Assembly: GCF_004765605.1 (NCBI RefSeq) | Contig: NZ_SRLC01000002.1 | Coordinates: forward strand, 868,001 to 932,000 | From: Hymenobacter aquaticus | GTDB lineage: Bacteria > Bacteroidota > Bacteroidia > Cytophagales > Hymenobacteraceae | Length of the DNA stretch: 64,000 nt | Direction of reading: 5' to 3' | Part shown: piece by piece, positions 1 through 8,701 of the stretch | How the letters are laid out: each line of letters begins with the position of its first letter | How positions within the stretch are numbered: position 1 is the stretch's first letter | The notes under the pieces: model-generated | Told to the model about the DNA's origin: nothing | Database searches by the model: none | What the model saw: only the letters and a program-made list of their open reading frames with translations | Translations under genes and position numbers: made by a program

Positions 1-2
1 AC

Positions 3-1214
3 CCGTTCTCGACCGAGCTGCTGATTGACCGCGCCCAGGTGCTGGCCATGAAGGGTGAGTACGTGCAGGCTTCCGAGCAGATCGAAGCCGTAGCCCAGCT
101 CGACCCGACCAACCCCGACGTGGCCGTCACGCGCGGCATCATTGCCACCCAGAAAGGCGACTTTGCCCAGGCCGTGGACTTCTTCCGGGCCGCCGCCGAA
201 AGCGCGCCCGACCGGGACGATATTTACTTTAACCTGGGCCTGGCCTACCAGAGCTGGCAGAAATTCAAGAGTGCCGCCAAGTACTACAAGCAGAGCCTGC
301 GCCTGAACCCGGACAACGATATTGCCGTGCAGGAGCTGCTTTACTGCCTGGAAATATCGGAGCGGCTGGAGAAAAACCTGGAGTTTTTCCGCCGCTTCAC
401 CGACGACGACCCGTACTCGACTACCGCCTGGTACAACCTGGGGCAGGCGTACTACCGGGCCGGCAACTTCGAGGAAGCCACGGCCGCCTTCGAGTACGCC
501 ATCCTGATTGACGCCAAGTTCTACGACGCGCACGGCTTTCTGGCCAGCACGCTCGTCAGCCAGGAGAAGTACCGCGAAGCCATTGCCGAGTTTCAGCTCA
601 GCTACGAGGAAGGCCAGCCCACGCCCGAGGCCCTGTGCAACATCGGGGAGTGCCACGAAAAGCTGGCTGAGTGGGACGAGGCCCGCAAAAACTACCAGCG
701 CGCCATCGACCTGGACCAGACCATGGACGAGGCCTGGTTCGGCATCGGCATCGTGCTCAACGCCCAGGAGCGGTGGTTCGAAGCCATTCACTTCTTCCGC
801 AAGGCCGTGGCCCTCTACGACGAAAGCGTGGAGTACTGGCTGGCCCTGGCCGCCGCCGAGTACCAGGTAGGAGCCGTGGTCAGTGCCCTGGAGTGCTACG
901 ACAAAGCCACCCAGGTCGGCCCCGACAACAAGGATGCCTGGCTGAACTGGAGCATTATCCTCTACGAGCAGGGCGACTTCGACGGGGCCATCGACCTGAT
1001 GCGCAACGCCGTGGAGGTGCAGCCGGGCGAGGCCGAGCTGCACTACCGCCTGTGTGCCTACCTGCTGGCCGCCGGGCGCTACCGCGAAGCCTACGAAAAC
1101 CTGGAAAACGCCCTGGTGCTCGATTTTGACAAGCACCGGCTGCTGTTCGAATACTTCCCCGAGCTGGAGTCGCAGCGCGCCCTGGCCCGCCTGATTGACC
1201 AGTACCGCAAGTAG
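3..1214 (+). CDS. TPR-repeat protein, 5' end outside the window
   Basis: The frame is open to the left edge, so the true start lies upstream; 403 residues are visible. The protein is a run of 34-residue tetratricopeptide repeats with the usual pattern of small and aromatic residues (AWYNLGQAYYRAGNFEEA, AWFGIGIVLNAQERWFEA). TPR arrays form helical scaffolds for protein-protein contacts. No catalytic domain, signal peptide or membrane segment is visible in this part. A hairpin terminator follows 20 bp after the stop, so it ends its transcription unit. Its partner and role cannot be read from the sequence. Confidence 0.85.
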   Translation, partial: PFSTELLIDRAQVLAMKGEYVQASEQIEAVAQLDPTNPDVAVTRGIIATQKGDFAQAVDFFRAAAESAPDRDDIYFNLGLAYQSWQKFKSAAKYYKQSLRLNPDNDIAVQELLYCLEISERLEKNLEFFRRFTDDDPYSTTAWYNLGQAYYRAGNFEEATAAFEYAILIDAKFYDAHGFLASTLVSQEKYREAIAEFQLSYEEGQPTPEALCNIGECHEKLAEWDEARKNYQRAIDLDQTMDEAWFGIGIVLNAQERWFEAIHFFRKAVALYDESVEYWLALAAAEYQVGAVVSALECYDKATQVGPDNKDAWLNWSIILYEQGDFDGAIDLMRNAVEVQPGEAELHYRLCAYLLAAGRYREAYENLENALVLDFDKHRLLFEYFPELESQRALARLIDQYRK

Positions 1215-1234
1215 GCGGCAGCTACCGCAACCGG

Positions 1235-1267
1235 AAAGTCCGGCTCACTCCGTGGGCCGGACTTTTT
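1235..1267 (+). terminator. Intrinsic terminator after the TPR gene
   Basis: A perfect 10-bp stem (AAAGTCCGGC / GCCGGACTTT) with an 11-nt loop runs into a short T tract, 20 bp after the stop of the TPR gene. Confidence 0.8.
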
Positions 1268-1297
1268 GTTGGGTGAAGCCATTACATAATTCGGGCG

Positions 1298-1305
1298 TAC
1301 TTTTG
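1298..1305 (+). promoter_or_regulatory. Possible -7 box for comA
   Basis: TACTTTTG matches the Bacteroidota -7 consensus TAnnTTTG and lies about 75 bp before the comA start, just after the preceding terminator. No clear -33 TTG lies at the expected spacing, so this is a weak call. Confidence 0.3.
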
Positions 1306-1381
1306 GCCCCGGACCGGCTGGCACTGCGCGTCAGCGGGACCGGCCGTGTTTATCAGACCTTAAGATTCCAAGCTCCAACGC

Positions 1382-2212
1382 ATGAATTACAGCCTCAACA
1401 ACCTCCCCGAACGCACCAGCAAGCCCCGTGAGCAGGGCTACACGATGGTCATGGACAAGGGCCTGAGCATTCGGGAAGTCGAAAACTTCCTGGAAGTAGG
1501 CGCCGAGTATACCGATATCGTGAAGCTGGGCTGGGCCACTTCCTACGTGGTGCCCAACCTGCGCAAAAAGCTGGACGCCTACAAGGAAGCCGGTATTCCG
1601 GTGTATTTCGGCGGCACCCTGTTTGAGGCCTTCATCATCCGCAACCAGTTCGACGACTACCGCCGCCTGCTGGCCGACTACGGCATGGAGTACGCCGAAG
1701 TCTCCGACGGCTCCATCGACCTGCAGCACGACCGGAAGCTGGAGTACATCCGCACCCTGGCCCAGGACGTGAAGGTGCTGAGCGAAGTAGGCTCGAAGGA
1801 CGCGGAGAAAATCATTCCGCCCTACAAGTGGATTTCGCAGATGAAAACCGAGCTGGAAGCCGGGGCCATCAAGGTAATCGGCGAGGCCCGGGAGGCCGGC
1901 AACGTGGGCTTGTTCCGCAGCACCGGCGAAGTTCGCTCGGGTCTGGTCGAAGAGATTCTGACCCAGATTCCGTTCGAGAAAATCCTGTGGGAAGCCCCGC
2001 AGAAAGCCCAGCAGGTGTGGTTTATCAAGCTGCTCGGGGCCAACGTGAACCTGGGCAACATCGCGCCCAACGAGGTGGTGAGCCTGGAAACCATCCGCCT
2101 GGGCCTGCGCGGCGACACGTTCACCCACTTCCTCGACATGGACGCCGTGGACGAGGCCTTCAAGCCTGAAAAGCCCACCGGCAAGCCCGGCACCTCGATG
2201 CCCCGCGGCTAA
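1382..2212 (+). CDS. comA: Phosphosulfolactate synthase (ComA family)
   Basis: The 276-residue protein matches the ComA/phosphosulfolactate synthase family over its length, including a GYTMVMDKGLS start, DIVKLGW, VYFGGTLFEAF and a C-terminal LGANVNLGNI segment. The family adds sulfite to phosphoenolpyruvate to make (R)-phosphosulfolactate, the first step towards sulfolactate, sulfopyruvate and, after transamination, cysteate. ComB, ComC and ComDE are not next to it. In Bacteroidota cysteate feeds sulfonolipid (capnine/sulfobacin) synthesis, so a role as a cysteate source is plausible but inferred. It stands alone between two terminators. Confidence 0.9.
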   Translation: MNYSLNNLPERTSKPREQGYTMVMDKGLSIREVENFLEVGAEYTDIVKLGWATSYVVPNLRKKLDAYKEAGIPVYFGGTLFEAFIIRNQFDDYRRLLADYGMEYAEVSDGSIDLQHDRKLEYIRTLAQDVKVLSEVGSKDAEKIIPPYKWISQMKTELEAGAIKVIGEAREAGNVGLFRSTGEVRSGLVEEILTQIPFEKILWEAPQKAQQVWFIKLLGANVNLGNIAPNEVVSLETIRLGLRGDTFTHFLDMDAVDEAFKPEKPTGKPGTSMPRG

Positions 2213-2233
2213 CGAATTCCTCCGTTTAGTACC

Positions 2234-2275
2234 AAAGAAACCCGACGCTACCCCGCAGCGTCGGGTTTCTTTTTG
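2234..2275 (+). terminator. Intrinsic terminator after comA
   Basis: A perfect 16-bp stem (arms 2234-2249 and 2257-2272) with a 7-nt loop ends in a T run, 20 bp after the comA stop. Confidence 0.9.
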
Positions 2276-2477
2276 TGTAGGCACGTTGCTGATTGGTAGT
2301 TAGATGTTGCCTGCACCGTCAGAAGAGCGGCTGCGCCCGACTGTGCAGATGCACCGGCACCACGGACCAGGGCAGGGCGCGGATACTAGGAAAAAGGGGG
2401 AGGGGCTTTTTGCGGCCAAACGCAACAACCATCCGGCCCGAAGACAGTAAACAGCAGGAGACATTCCTCCTGCTTGT

Positions 2478-3830
2478 ATGAAACAGCTACCCGTTTATGC
2501 TTCTCTGCTGACCCTGGTTGCGGCCTCCTGCGCCGGCCCCAGCCAGGAAGAAAAAGCCCGGGCCCAGGCCGATACTCCCGCCGATACCGTTGCCACCGCC
2601 ACGGCACCCGTCGATTTGCCCGAGCCCTACGCCACCAAATCCAGTACCAAGCGCAGCAAGGTGATAGGCTGGCCCGCCGGCCGCACGCCCACCGTGCCGG
2701 CCGGCTTTGCCATCACCGAATACGCCAGCGGCCTGACGAGTCCGCGCTGGATGTACGTGCTGCCCAACGGCGACGTGCTGGTAGCCGAGTCGAACACGGT
2801 GCCCACCGACACGAAAAAGAAAGTGGTGGCCGCCCTGGACCTCGACCCGTCCAAGTCGCTGCGCGCTACCAGTGCCAACCGTATTACCCTGCTGCGCGAC
2901 GCCGATAAGGACGGCAAGCCGGAGGTGCGCGAAACCTTCCTGACGGGCCTCAACCAGCCCCTGGGCATGCTGGTCGTGGGGGACTATTTCTACGTGGCCA
3001 ACACCAACGGCGTGCTGCGCTACCCCTACAAGGCCGGGCAAACCAAGATTGCGGGAGCGGGGCAGAAAATTCTGGATCTGCCCGCCGGTGGCTACAACAA
3101 CCACTGGACCCGCAACCTGCTGGCCAACGCCGACGGCTCCAAGATCTACGTGTCGGTGGGCTCGGGCTCCAACGTGGCCGAGCACGGCATGGATAACGAA
3201 AAGCGGCGGGCCAACATTCTGGAAATAAACCCCGACGGCTCGGGGGAGCGAATCTACGCCGCCGGCCTGCGCAACCCCGTGGGCATGGACTGGGCCCCCG
3301 GCACGGCTACGCTCTGGACGGCCGTGAATGAGCGCGACGAGCTGGGCGACGAGCTGGTGCCCGACTACCTGACCAGCGTGCAGCCCGGCGCGTTCTACGG
3401 CTGGCCCTACGCCTATTTCGGCACCCACGAAGACCCGCGCCGCAAGGGCGAGCGGCCCGACCTGGTGCAGAAAACCCTGGTGCCCGACGTAGCGCTGGGG
3501 CCGCACACGGCTTCGCTGGGCCTGGCGTTCTACCGGCAGAAAAGCTTTCCGGCCAAGTACCAGAACGGCGCTTTCATCGGCCAGCACGGCTCCTGGAACA
3601 AATCCAGCTTTTCGGGCTACAAGGTGGTGTTCGTGCCGTTCCGCAACGGCAAGCCCACCGGCCCGATGGAAGACTTCGTGACGGGCTTCGTGGCCAGTGA
3701 AGCCGACAAGGAAGTGTACGGCCGGCCCGTGGGCGTGACGGTGCTGCCCGATGGCTCCCTGCTCGTGGCCGACGACGCGGCCGACCGGGTGTGGCGGGTA
3801 AGCGCCGCCGCTCCGACGGGCGGGGCGTAA
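2478..3830 (+). CDS. PQQ-dependent sugar dehydrogenase-type lipoprotein
   Basis: The 450-residue protein starts with a lipoprotein signal (LVAASC, acylated Cys18) and a Pro/Ala/Thr-rich spacer. From about residue 75 it follows the soluble glucose/L-sorbosone dehydrogenase beta-propeller family: GFAITEYASGLTSPRWM, YVANTNGVLRYPY, YNNHWTRNLL, AAGLRNPVGMDWAP, a Trp-rich GAFYGWPYAYFG stretch and HGSWNKSSFSGYKVV. Members are periplasmic or surface proteins that bind PQQ and Ca2+ and oxidise sugars or related alcohols; the substrate cannot be told here. The gene is monocistronic, with a hairpin terminator downstream. Confidence 0.88.
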   Translation: MKQLPVYASLLTLVAASCAGPSQEEKARAQADTPADTVATATAPVDLPEPYATKSSTKRSKVIGWPAGRTPTVPAGFAITEYASGLTSPRWMYVLPNGDVLVAESNTVPTDTKKKVVAALDLDPSKSLRATSANRITLLRDADKDGKPEVRETFLTGLNQPLGMLVVGDYFYVANTNGVLRYPYKAGQTKIAGAGQKILDLPAGGYNNHWTRNLLANADGSKIYVSVGSGSNVAEHGMDNEKRRANILEINPDGSGERIYAAGLRNPVGMDWAPGTATLWTAVNERDELGDELVPDYLTSVQPGAFYGWPYAYFGTHEDPRRKGERPDLVQKTLVPDVALGPHTASLGLAFYRQKSFPAKYQNGAFIGQHGSWNKSSFSGYKVVFVPFRNGKPTGPMEDFVTGFVASEADKEVYGRPVGVTVLPDGSLLVADDAADRVWRVSAAAPTGGA

Positions 3831-3870
3831 CCAGCCGCGCCGGGAATAAATCAAGGCAAAATATGCTGAT

Positions 3871-3903
3871 AGGCTGCCACTTTCCCGGCAGCCTGTTTTC
3901 TTT
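3871..3903 (+). terminator. Probable terminator after the sugar dehydrogenase gene
   Basis: An 8-bp perfect stem (AGGCTGCC / GGCAGCCT) with an 8-nt loop is followed by GTTTTCTTT, 40 bp after the stop. Confidence 0.55.
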
Positions 3904-3955
3904 GTAGGATATTTGCCGGCTACGTCCCGGTTATTCTTTTCACTTACTTGCCGCA

Positions 3956-4630
3956 ATGGAGCTGATCAAGCATTTTCTCGACATCATTCTGCACCTCGAC
4001 GTGCACCTCAAGTTGCTCGTGGGTGAGTATGGCAGCCTGATCTACCTGATTCTGTTCCTGATTGTGTTCACCGAAACCGGCGTGGTGGTGCTGCCCTTCC
4101 TGCCCGGCGACTCGCTCTTGTTCGTGGCCGGTACGCTGGCGGCCCAGCCCGTGGCCGACGGCTCGCCCGAAACCCTGCTGAACATCCTCTACCTGATTCC
4201 GCTGCTGATTGCCGCCGCCTTCCTCGGCGACAACCTCAACTACTTCGTGGGCGACTACCTCGGGCCGCGCGTGTTCCGGGAAGATTTCCGGTTTATGAAG
4301 CGCAAGTACCTGGAGCAAACCCAGGCGTTTTACGCCAAGCACGGCGGCAAAACCATCATCATGGCCCGCTTCATTCCGATTGTGCGCACGTTTGCCCCGT
4401 TTGTGGCCGGCGTGGGCACCATGAAGTACAGCTACTTCATCGGCTACAGCATTGCCGGGGCCGTGCTGTGGGTGGTTTCCCTGTCGTTGGCGGGCTTTTT
4501 CCTGGGCAACATTCCTTGGGTGCAGCACAACTTCACCTACGTGATTTACGGCATCATCCTGTTCTCGGTGCTGCCCCCCGCCATCCAGTTCCTGAAGGAA
4601 AAACTGAGCGGCAGCTCGGCCGCGGCCTAG
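3956..4630 (+). CDS. DedA/SNARE-associated family membrane protein
   Basis: The 224-residue integral membrane protein has the DedA signature. It shows an N-terminal amphipathic stretch, the ETGVVVLPFLPGDSLLFVAG re-entrant segment, then FLGDNLNYFVGDYLGPRVF and the conserved MARFIPIVRTFAPFVAGVG block, ending in two hydrophobic helices. DedA proteins act in the inner membrane in lipid flipping and envelope homeostasis; some members flip undecaprenyl phosphate or phosphatidylethanolamine. The exact substrate here is unknown. A strong terminator follows. Confidence 0.92.
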   Translation: MELIKHFLDIILHLDVHLKLLVGEYGSLIYLILFLIVFTETGVVVLPFLPGDSLLFVAGTLAAQPVADGSPETLLNILYLIPLLIAAAFLGDNLNYFVGDYLGPRVFREDFRFMKRKYLEQTQAFYAKHGGKTIIMARFIPIVRTFAPFVAGVGTMKYSYFIGYSIAGAVLWVVSLSLAGFFLGNIPWVQHNFTYVIYGIILFSVLPPAIQFLKEKLSGSSAAA

Positions 4631-4653
4631 GCTAATCAGTTGGATTTATTTTT

Positions 4654-4693
4654 AAAAAACCACCTCGGGCCGTAGGGTTTGAGGTGGTTTTTT
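4654..4693 (+). terminator. Intrinsic terminator after the DedA gene
   Basis: A perfect 13-bp stem (arms 4654-4666 and 4681-4693) continues into a T-rich tract. It lies 23 bp after the DedA stop and just upstream of aroE. Confidence 0.85.
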
Positions 4694-4728
4694 TGGTTTT
4701 TTCGGGAAGTTATTCTCTCTACCCCTCT

Positions 4729-5472
4729 ATGCGCCAGTTTGGACTTATCGGCTTAAAGCTCGAGCACTCTTTCTCCCAAACCTATTTCAGCCAGAAGTTT
4801 GAGACCCTGGGCCTGCCCGACCACCGCTACGACCTGTTCGAACTGGCCGACATCAAGGAGCTGTCGGGCCTGATGGCCCAGCACCCCGACCTGCGCGGGC
4901 TCAACGTCACGATTCCCTACAAGGAGCAGGTGTGGCCCTACCTCGACGAGGTCGGCGCGTCGGCCGCCCGCATCGGGGCCGTCAACGTCATCGAGTTCAC
5001 CGCCGACGGCCGCCGCGTGGGCCACAACACCGACTATATCGGCTTCCGGGAATCATTGCGGCGGTTTTACCCGTTGCGCGGGGCCGAGGCCGGGGCGCTG
5101 GTGCTGGGCACGGGCGGCTCGTCGAAGGCGGTGGAGGCGGCCTTGCGGGAGCTGGGCATCCGCTACTGGCTCGTCTCGCGCAACCCGATGGGCCACGGCC
5201 TGACTTACGCGGAGCTCACCCCCGCCGTCATGGCCGGCCACTCCCTGATTATCAATACCACGCCGCTGGGCACGTTTCCCAACATGGACCAGTGCCCCGC
5301 CATTCCCTACGAGCACCTCACGCCCCAGCACTACCTCTACGACCTGATTTACAACCCCAGTGAAACCCTGTTCATGGCCAAAGGCGCCGAGCAGGGCGCC
5401 CAAACCAAAAACGGCTTCGAAATGCTCTGCCTCCAAGCCGAAGCCGCCTGGGAAATCTGGAACCGGATTTAA
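4729..5472 (+). CDS. aroE: Shikimate dehydrogenase
   Basis: The 247-residue protein reduces 3-dehydroshikimate to shikimate with NADPH in aromatic amino-acid synthesis. The substrate-binding half shows FGLIGLKLEHSFSQTYF, LRGLNVTIPYKEQVW (catalytic Lys) and IGAVNVIEF...HNTDYIGF. The nucleotide half has VLGTGGSSKAVEAAL and INTTPLGTFPN, ending with NGFEMLCLQAEAAWEIW. ATG at 4729 is chosen because it directly precedes the conserved RQFGLIG; an in-frame GTG at 4684 lies inside the upstream terminator. It is the left member of a convergent pair separated by a composite repeat. Confidence 0.95.
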   Translation: MRQFGLIGLKLEHSFSQTYFSQKFETLGLPDHRYDLFELADIKELSGLMAQHPDLRGLNVTIPYKEQVWPYLDEVGASAARIGAVNVIEFTADGRRVGHNTDYIGFRESLRRFYPLRGAEAGALVLGTGGSSKAVEAALRELGIRYWLVSRNPMGHGLTYAELTPAVMAGHSLIINTTPLGTFPNMDQCPAIPYEHLTPQHYLYDLIYNPSETLFMAKGAEQGAQTKNGFEMLCLQAEAAWEIWNRI

Positions 5473-5778
5473 TGTGCTCAGGTGCTAATGTGGATTAATG
5501 TGCTAAATGTGGTGGAATGTGAGAAATGAGGGGGAATGTGACATTGCGAGCAACGCGAGGCAATCCGTCCGCTGAAATGTGCCGAGCCTTCTAAACTGAA
5601 AAGCCCTTAATCGTTGTGCTACGATTAAGGGCTTTTTGGTAAAAGGACGTTTGTCGCTAGCAGAGGACGGATGGCTCCGTCATTCTTCCTCGCAATGACA
5701 CATTTTCCACATTCTGCACATTTCCCACATTAAAAATTAGCACTTCAGCACATTAAAACACATTAGCACATTAGAACC
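5473..5778. repeat. Composite intergenic repeat, copy 1
   Basis: The gap between convergent aroE and the TonB receptor holds degenerate AATGTG repeats on the left (5471-5540) and their inverse, CACATT, on the right (5699-5774). Between them lie two oppositely oriented modules of the type CATTGCGAGnn...GCAATCCGTCC (5541-5571 and 5663-5700) and a central hairpin (arms 5599-5614 and 5621-5636, 16-bp perfect stem, T run). A related copy lies at 55787-56092. GC-rich CATTGCGAG...GCAATC palindromes are widely scattered repeats in bacterial genomes. The central hairpin probably also terminates transcription on both strands. Confidence 0.8.
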
Positions 5779-8304
5779 TTACTGCTGGCCTTGCTGCCCG
5801 CCTTCGCCTTGCTTGGCGTCGTCGTTCTGGATGCCTTTGCGGCGCTTCGGGGGCTGGGCCGACACTTTGCCGAACCGGTAGCTGAAGGCCAGGCGTACCC
5901 CGCGCAGGTAGATGTAGTTGTTGCTTTCCTGGCGGAAGTTCTGGGCGTCGAGCACCGAGTTCAGGTTGCGCGTGGCACTGAGGAAGTTGTCGGCGTTCAG
6001 CGTCAGGTCGGCTTTGTCCTTGAGCAGGTTTTTGCGCAGGCCCAGGGAATAAAATGTCCAGGCGGCCTGCTGGCCCTGTAGCTGAATGCGGGGCGAGTTC
6101 AGGCCACCGAAAAACTGCAGGCTCAGGCCCTTTTCAAATTTGTAGGCTGAGTTCAGGTTCAGGTTGTACATCACCCCGTCGTTGCTCAACCCCAGGGAAG
6201 GGCTTTTCAGCGACACGTAGTACACGTTGATGTTGCCGCTCAGGTCCCACTTGGGCACCGGCTTCACCGAGCCGAACAGGCTAATGCCGTAGGTAGCGTT
6301 GCGGCCGATGTTGCGGAAGGTCTGCTTGTTGACCCCGGTGGCGGCATCTACTTCCCGGTAGGTTTCAATGGCGTTGCCGGTGCGGCGCGCGTAGGTCGAT
6401 AGGTTCAGCACCGAGCCCTTGATGAACGTGGTGTAGTTCACCTCGTAGCTGTCGGTCAGCTCGGGCTCCAGCTCGGGGTTACCGAAGCTGATGTTGCGCG
6501 GGTCGGAGGCGTTGACGAACGGGTTCAGGTAGAAAATCTGGGGCCGCTGAATCCGGCGCGAATAGGCCAGGCGCAGGGTTTGGCCGGGCTTTTTCGGGTC
6601 GCCGGGCTGGTAGCTCATGCTCAGGTTGGGCAGCAGGTTGGTATAGTTCTGCGACACGCCGGAGTTTTCCGTAATCCGCTGCTGGAAGCTGCCGCTAATG
6701 CGGGTATTTTCCACCCGCGCCCCCAGCTTAAAGCTCACCTTCTTGGACGCGGAAAAGCCGTAGGTACCGTAGCCCGACAGCACGTCCTGGCTGTAGTCAA
6801 ACAGGTTGGAGCGGTTCGGGTCGTAGCGCAGCGGGTTCAGGCCCGAGTAGATGTCGTAGTCGCTGCTCACGCGCCGCAGAATGGCTTTGGCCCCGGTTTC
6901 GAGCAGGGCGGTTTCCGAAAAAGGATGCGCGTAGTCGGTTTGGAGCGTGGTTTCGAGGTTTTTCGAGAGGTTGGTGCTTTCCTCGCGGTAATTTTTGTCG
7001 GCGGCCGTGGTCGAGCGGCCCGCAAACTGGTCGAGGGTGTATTCCTGCTCGTTACGGTTGCGGGTGTGCTGGGCCAGCACGCTCCACTCGCGGCGCTTCT
7101 GCTCGAAGGTGCGGGTGTAGGCCCCGCTCACGTCGTAGCTCTGGGTGTGGAAGCGCCGGTCGGTGTCGCGCGTGAACTGCTCGGGGTCGGGCAGCACAAC
7201 GTTGTTGAACTGGGTGTAATTGCCCTGGTTGGCAAACAGGTTGCCCTGCACGCTCAGCGTCAGGTTGTGGTACTGAGCCGGGTCGTAGTCGAAGCCCAGG
7301 CGCCCGAAGCCGCCGCCGCCCAGCGTGTTGCCGTCCCCGGCTTGTTCCAGGGCTTTGGCTTCGCGGCCGGTAACGGGGTCTTTCTGAAAGCGCGTCAGGT
7401 CGTTGCGGTTGGGGCTGTAAAACATGAAGCCGCTCACCGAGCTGGTCAGGCCCACCTTGCCTTTGCGGTAGTTCAGCGAGGCGTTGCCGTTCGAGCTGCG
7501 CGTGCCGCCGGCCAGGCCCAGGCTGCCGTTCACGCCCTCCAGGTTGTTCTTCTTGAGAATGATGTTGATAATACCGCCCGTACCTTCCGCGTCATACTTG
7601 GCCGAGGGCGTCGTAATTACCTCCACGCTCTTGATCTGGTCGGCCGGAATCTGCTTCATGGCATCGGCCACCGACGAGGCCACAATGCCCGAGGGCTTGT
7701 TGTTGATGAGCACCCGCACGTTGCTGGTACCGCGCAGCTCCACGTTGCCGTCGGGGTCCACGTTGACCAGCGGCACCTTGCGCAGCACGTCGGCCGCCGT
7801 GCCGCCGGCGTTGGTCAGGTCCCGGTCGGCGTTGTACACAATCCGGTCGGGCTTGGTTTCCACCACGTCCCGCTCCCCGGTTACGGTTACTTCGCCCAGC
7901 TTCTGGGCCGCCGACGTCAGCTGCACGGTGCCCAGGTCGGCCGTGCCGTCGGTGATGGTCACGTCCTGGGTGCGCGTCACGTAGCCGATAAAGCTGATCT
8001 GGACGCGGTACGCCCCGGCGGCCAGGCTCTTGAGCACAAACCGGCCCCGGTCGTCGCACACGGCCCCGTCGATGGGCGTGTTGCCGGTGGTGGGCAGCAG
8101 CGCCACGGTGGCAAACTCCACGGGCTTACTCGTGGTGGCGTCCAGCACCGTGCCGGTCAGGCGGCCCGTGCCTTTGGGGGCGGCCGGCACGGCCAGGGGC
8201 TTGGGCGCGGCGCCTGGGTTTGTGGTGGGAGCGGCAGGCGCTTGGGCCCAGCTCGGGGTGGTCAGTAGGCCCCCAGCGACCAGCAAGGGTAGATAATGCT
8301 TCAT
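5779..8304 (-). CDS. TonB-dependent receptor / outer-membrane beta-barrel protein
   Basis: The 841-residue protein begins with a Sec signal ending near SWAQA. It then has a carboxypeptidase-regulatory-like domain (about 48-130, GRLTGTVLDATTSKPVEFATVALL), a plug domain (about 145-245, ADVLRKVPLVNVDPDGNVELRGTSNVRVLINNKPSG) and an OMP_b-brl_3-type barrel (LRLAYSRRIQRPQIFYLNPF). In Bacteroidota this family sits in the outer membrane and imports or exports unknown ligands through TonB. The C-terminus is a charged, Gln-rich tail rather than the usual aromatic end. It has no SusD partner here, so the substrate is not predictable. Confidence 0.92.
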   Translation of the reverse strand: MKHYLPLLVAGGLLTTPSWAQAPAAPTTNPGAAPKPLAVPAAPKGTGRLTGTVLDATTSKPVEFATVALLPTTGNTPIDGAVCDDRGRFVLKSLAAGAYRVQISFIGYVTRTQDVTITDGTADLGTVQLTSAAQKLGEVTVTGERDVVETKPDRIVYNADRDLTNAGGTAADVLRKVPLVNVDPDGNVELRGTSNVRVLINNKPSGIVASSVADAMKQIPADQIKSVEVITTPSAKYDAEGTGGIINIILKKNNLEGVNGSLGLAGGTRSSNGNASLNYRKGKVGLTSSVSGFMFYSPNRNDLTRFQKDPVTGREAKALEQAGDGNTLGGGGFGRLGFDYDPAQYHNLTLSVQGNLFANQGNYTQFNNVVLPDPEQFTRDTDRRFHTQSYDVSGAYTRTFEQKRREWSVLAQHTRNRNEQEYTLDQFAGRSTTAADKNYREESTNLSKNLETTLQTDYAHPFSETALLETGAKAILRRVSSDYDIYSGLNPLRYDPNRSNLFDYSQDVLSGYGTYGFSASKKVSFKLGARVENTRISGSFQQRITENSGVSQNYTNLLPNLSMSYQPGDPKKPGQTLRLAYSRRIQRPQIFYLNPFVNASDPRNISFGNPELEPELTDSYEVNYTTFIKGSVLNLSTYARRTGNAIETYREVDAATGVNKQTFRNIGRNATYGISLFGSVKPVPKWDLSGNINVYYVSLKSPSLGLSNDGVMYNLNLNSAYKFEKGLSLQFFGGLNSPRIQLQGQQAAWTFYSLGLRKNLLKDKADLTLNADNFLSATRNLNSVLDAQNFRQESNNYIYLRGVRLAFSYRFGKVSAQPPKRRKGIQNDDAKQGEGGQQGQQ

Positions 8305-8611
8305 AACAGAGGTAAGAAAAAAAGCCGGCTGAAGAACTCCGCATAGCTTCCCGAGAGGCTTGTTCCAGGGTCACGAATGAAGCCGGGAGGTTGCACAGAG
8401 AAGCTTGTCCGGAGACAAATAAGTTGCCCTATATATCGTCGGGGCGGCTTGGTTATTACAAGTGGCAGCGTAAATAGTGAGTCCACAAACCTACCCACGC
8501 CCGCCCAGCGAAGCCGCGCTTATTCTACCAATCGGGGTAAATAGCGGACAAAATTCCTGATTCCGCTACCAATTCCTTTTTATCTGGGAGAAATACAGCA
8601 CTAGGCCGCCC
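8305..8611. other. Leader region upstream of the TonB receptor
   Basis: This intergenic stretch should hold the promoter of the receptor gene. I see no convincing TAnnTTTG box, repeat or RNA structure in it. Confidence 0.3.
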
Positions 8612-8645
8612 AAAAAAAAGCAGCCACCTCGAAAGAAGTGACTGC
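8612..8645 (-). terminator. Intrinsic terminator after wrbA
   Basis: Read on the minus strand, an 11-bp stem with two G-U pairs (plus-strand arms 8620-8630 and 8635-8645) and a 4-nt loop is followed by eight T residues, 57 bp after the wrbA stop. Confidence 0.8.
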
Positions 8646-8701
8646 CTCAGGTTGCAGGTCGGTGCGTCAGGAAATTATCCGGCTAATATAGCATAGTCTG
8701 G

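Noticed and set aside
2293..2481. 62-codon ORF before the sugar dehydrogenase gene
   Set aside because: No domain, ends across the start of the real gene and lies in an intergenic leader.
6580..8268. 562-codon plus-strand frame opposite the TonB receptor
   Set aside because: Val/Gly/Ala-rich with no family features; it is an antisense artefact of the receptor gene's codon bias.
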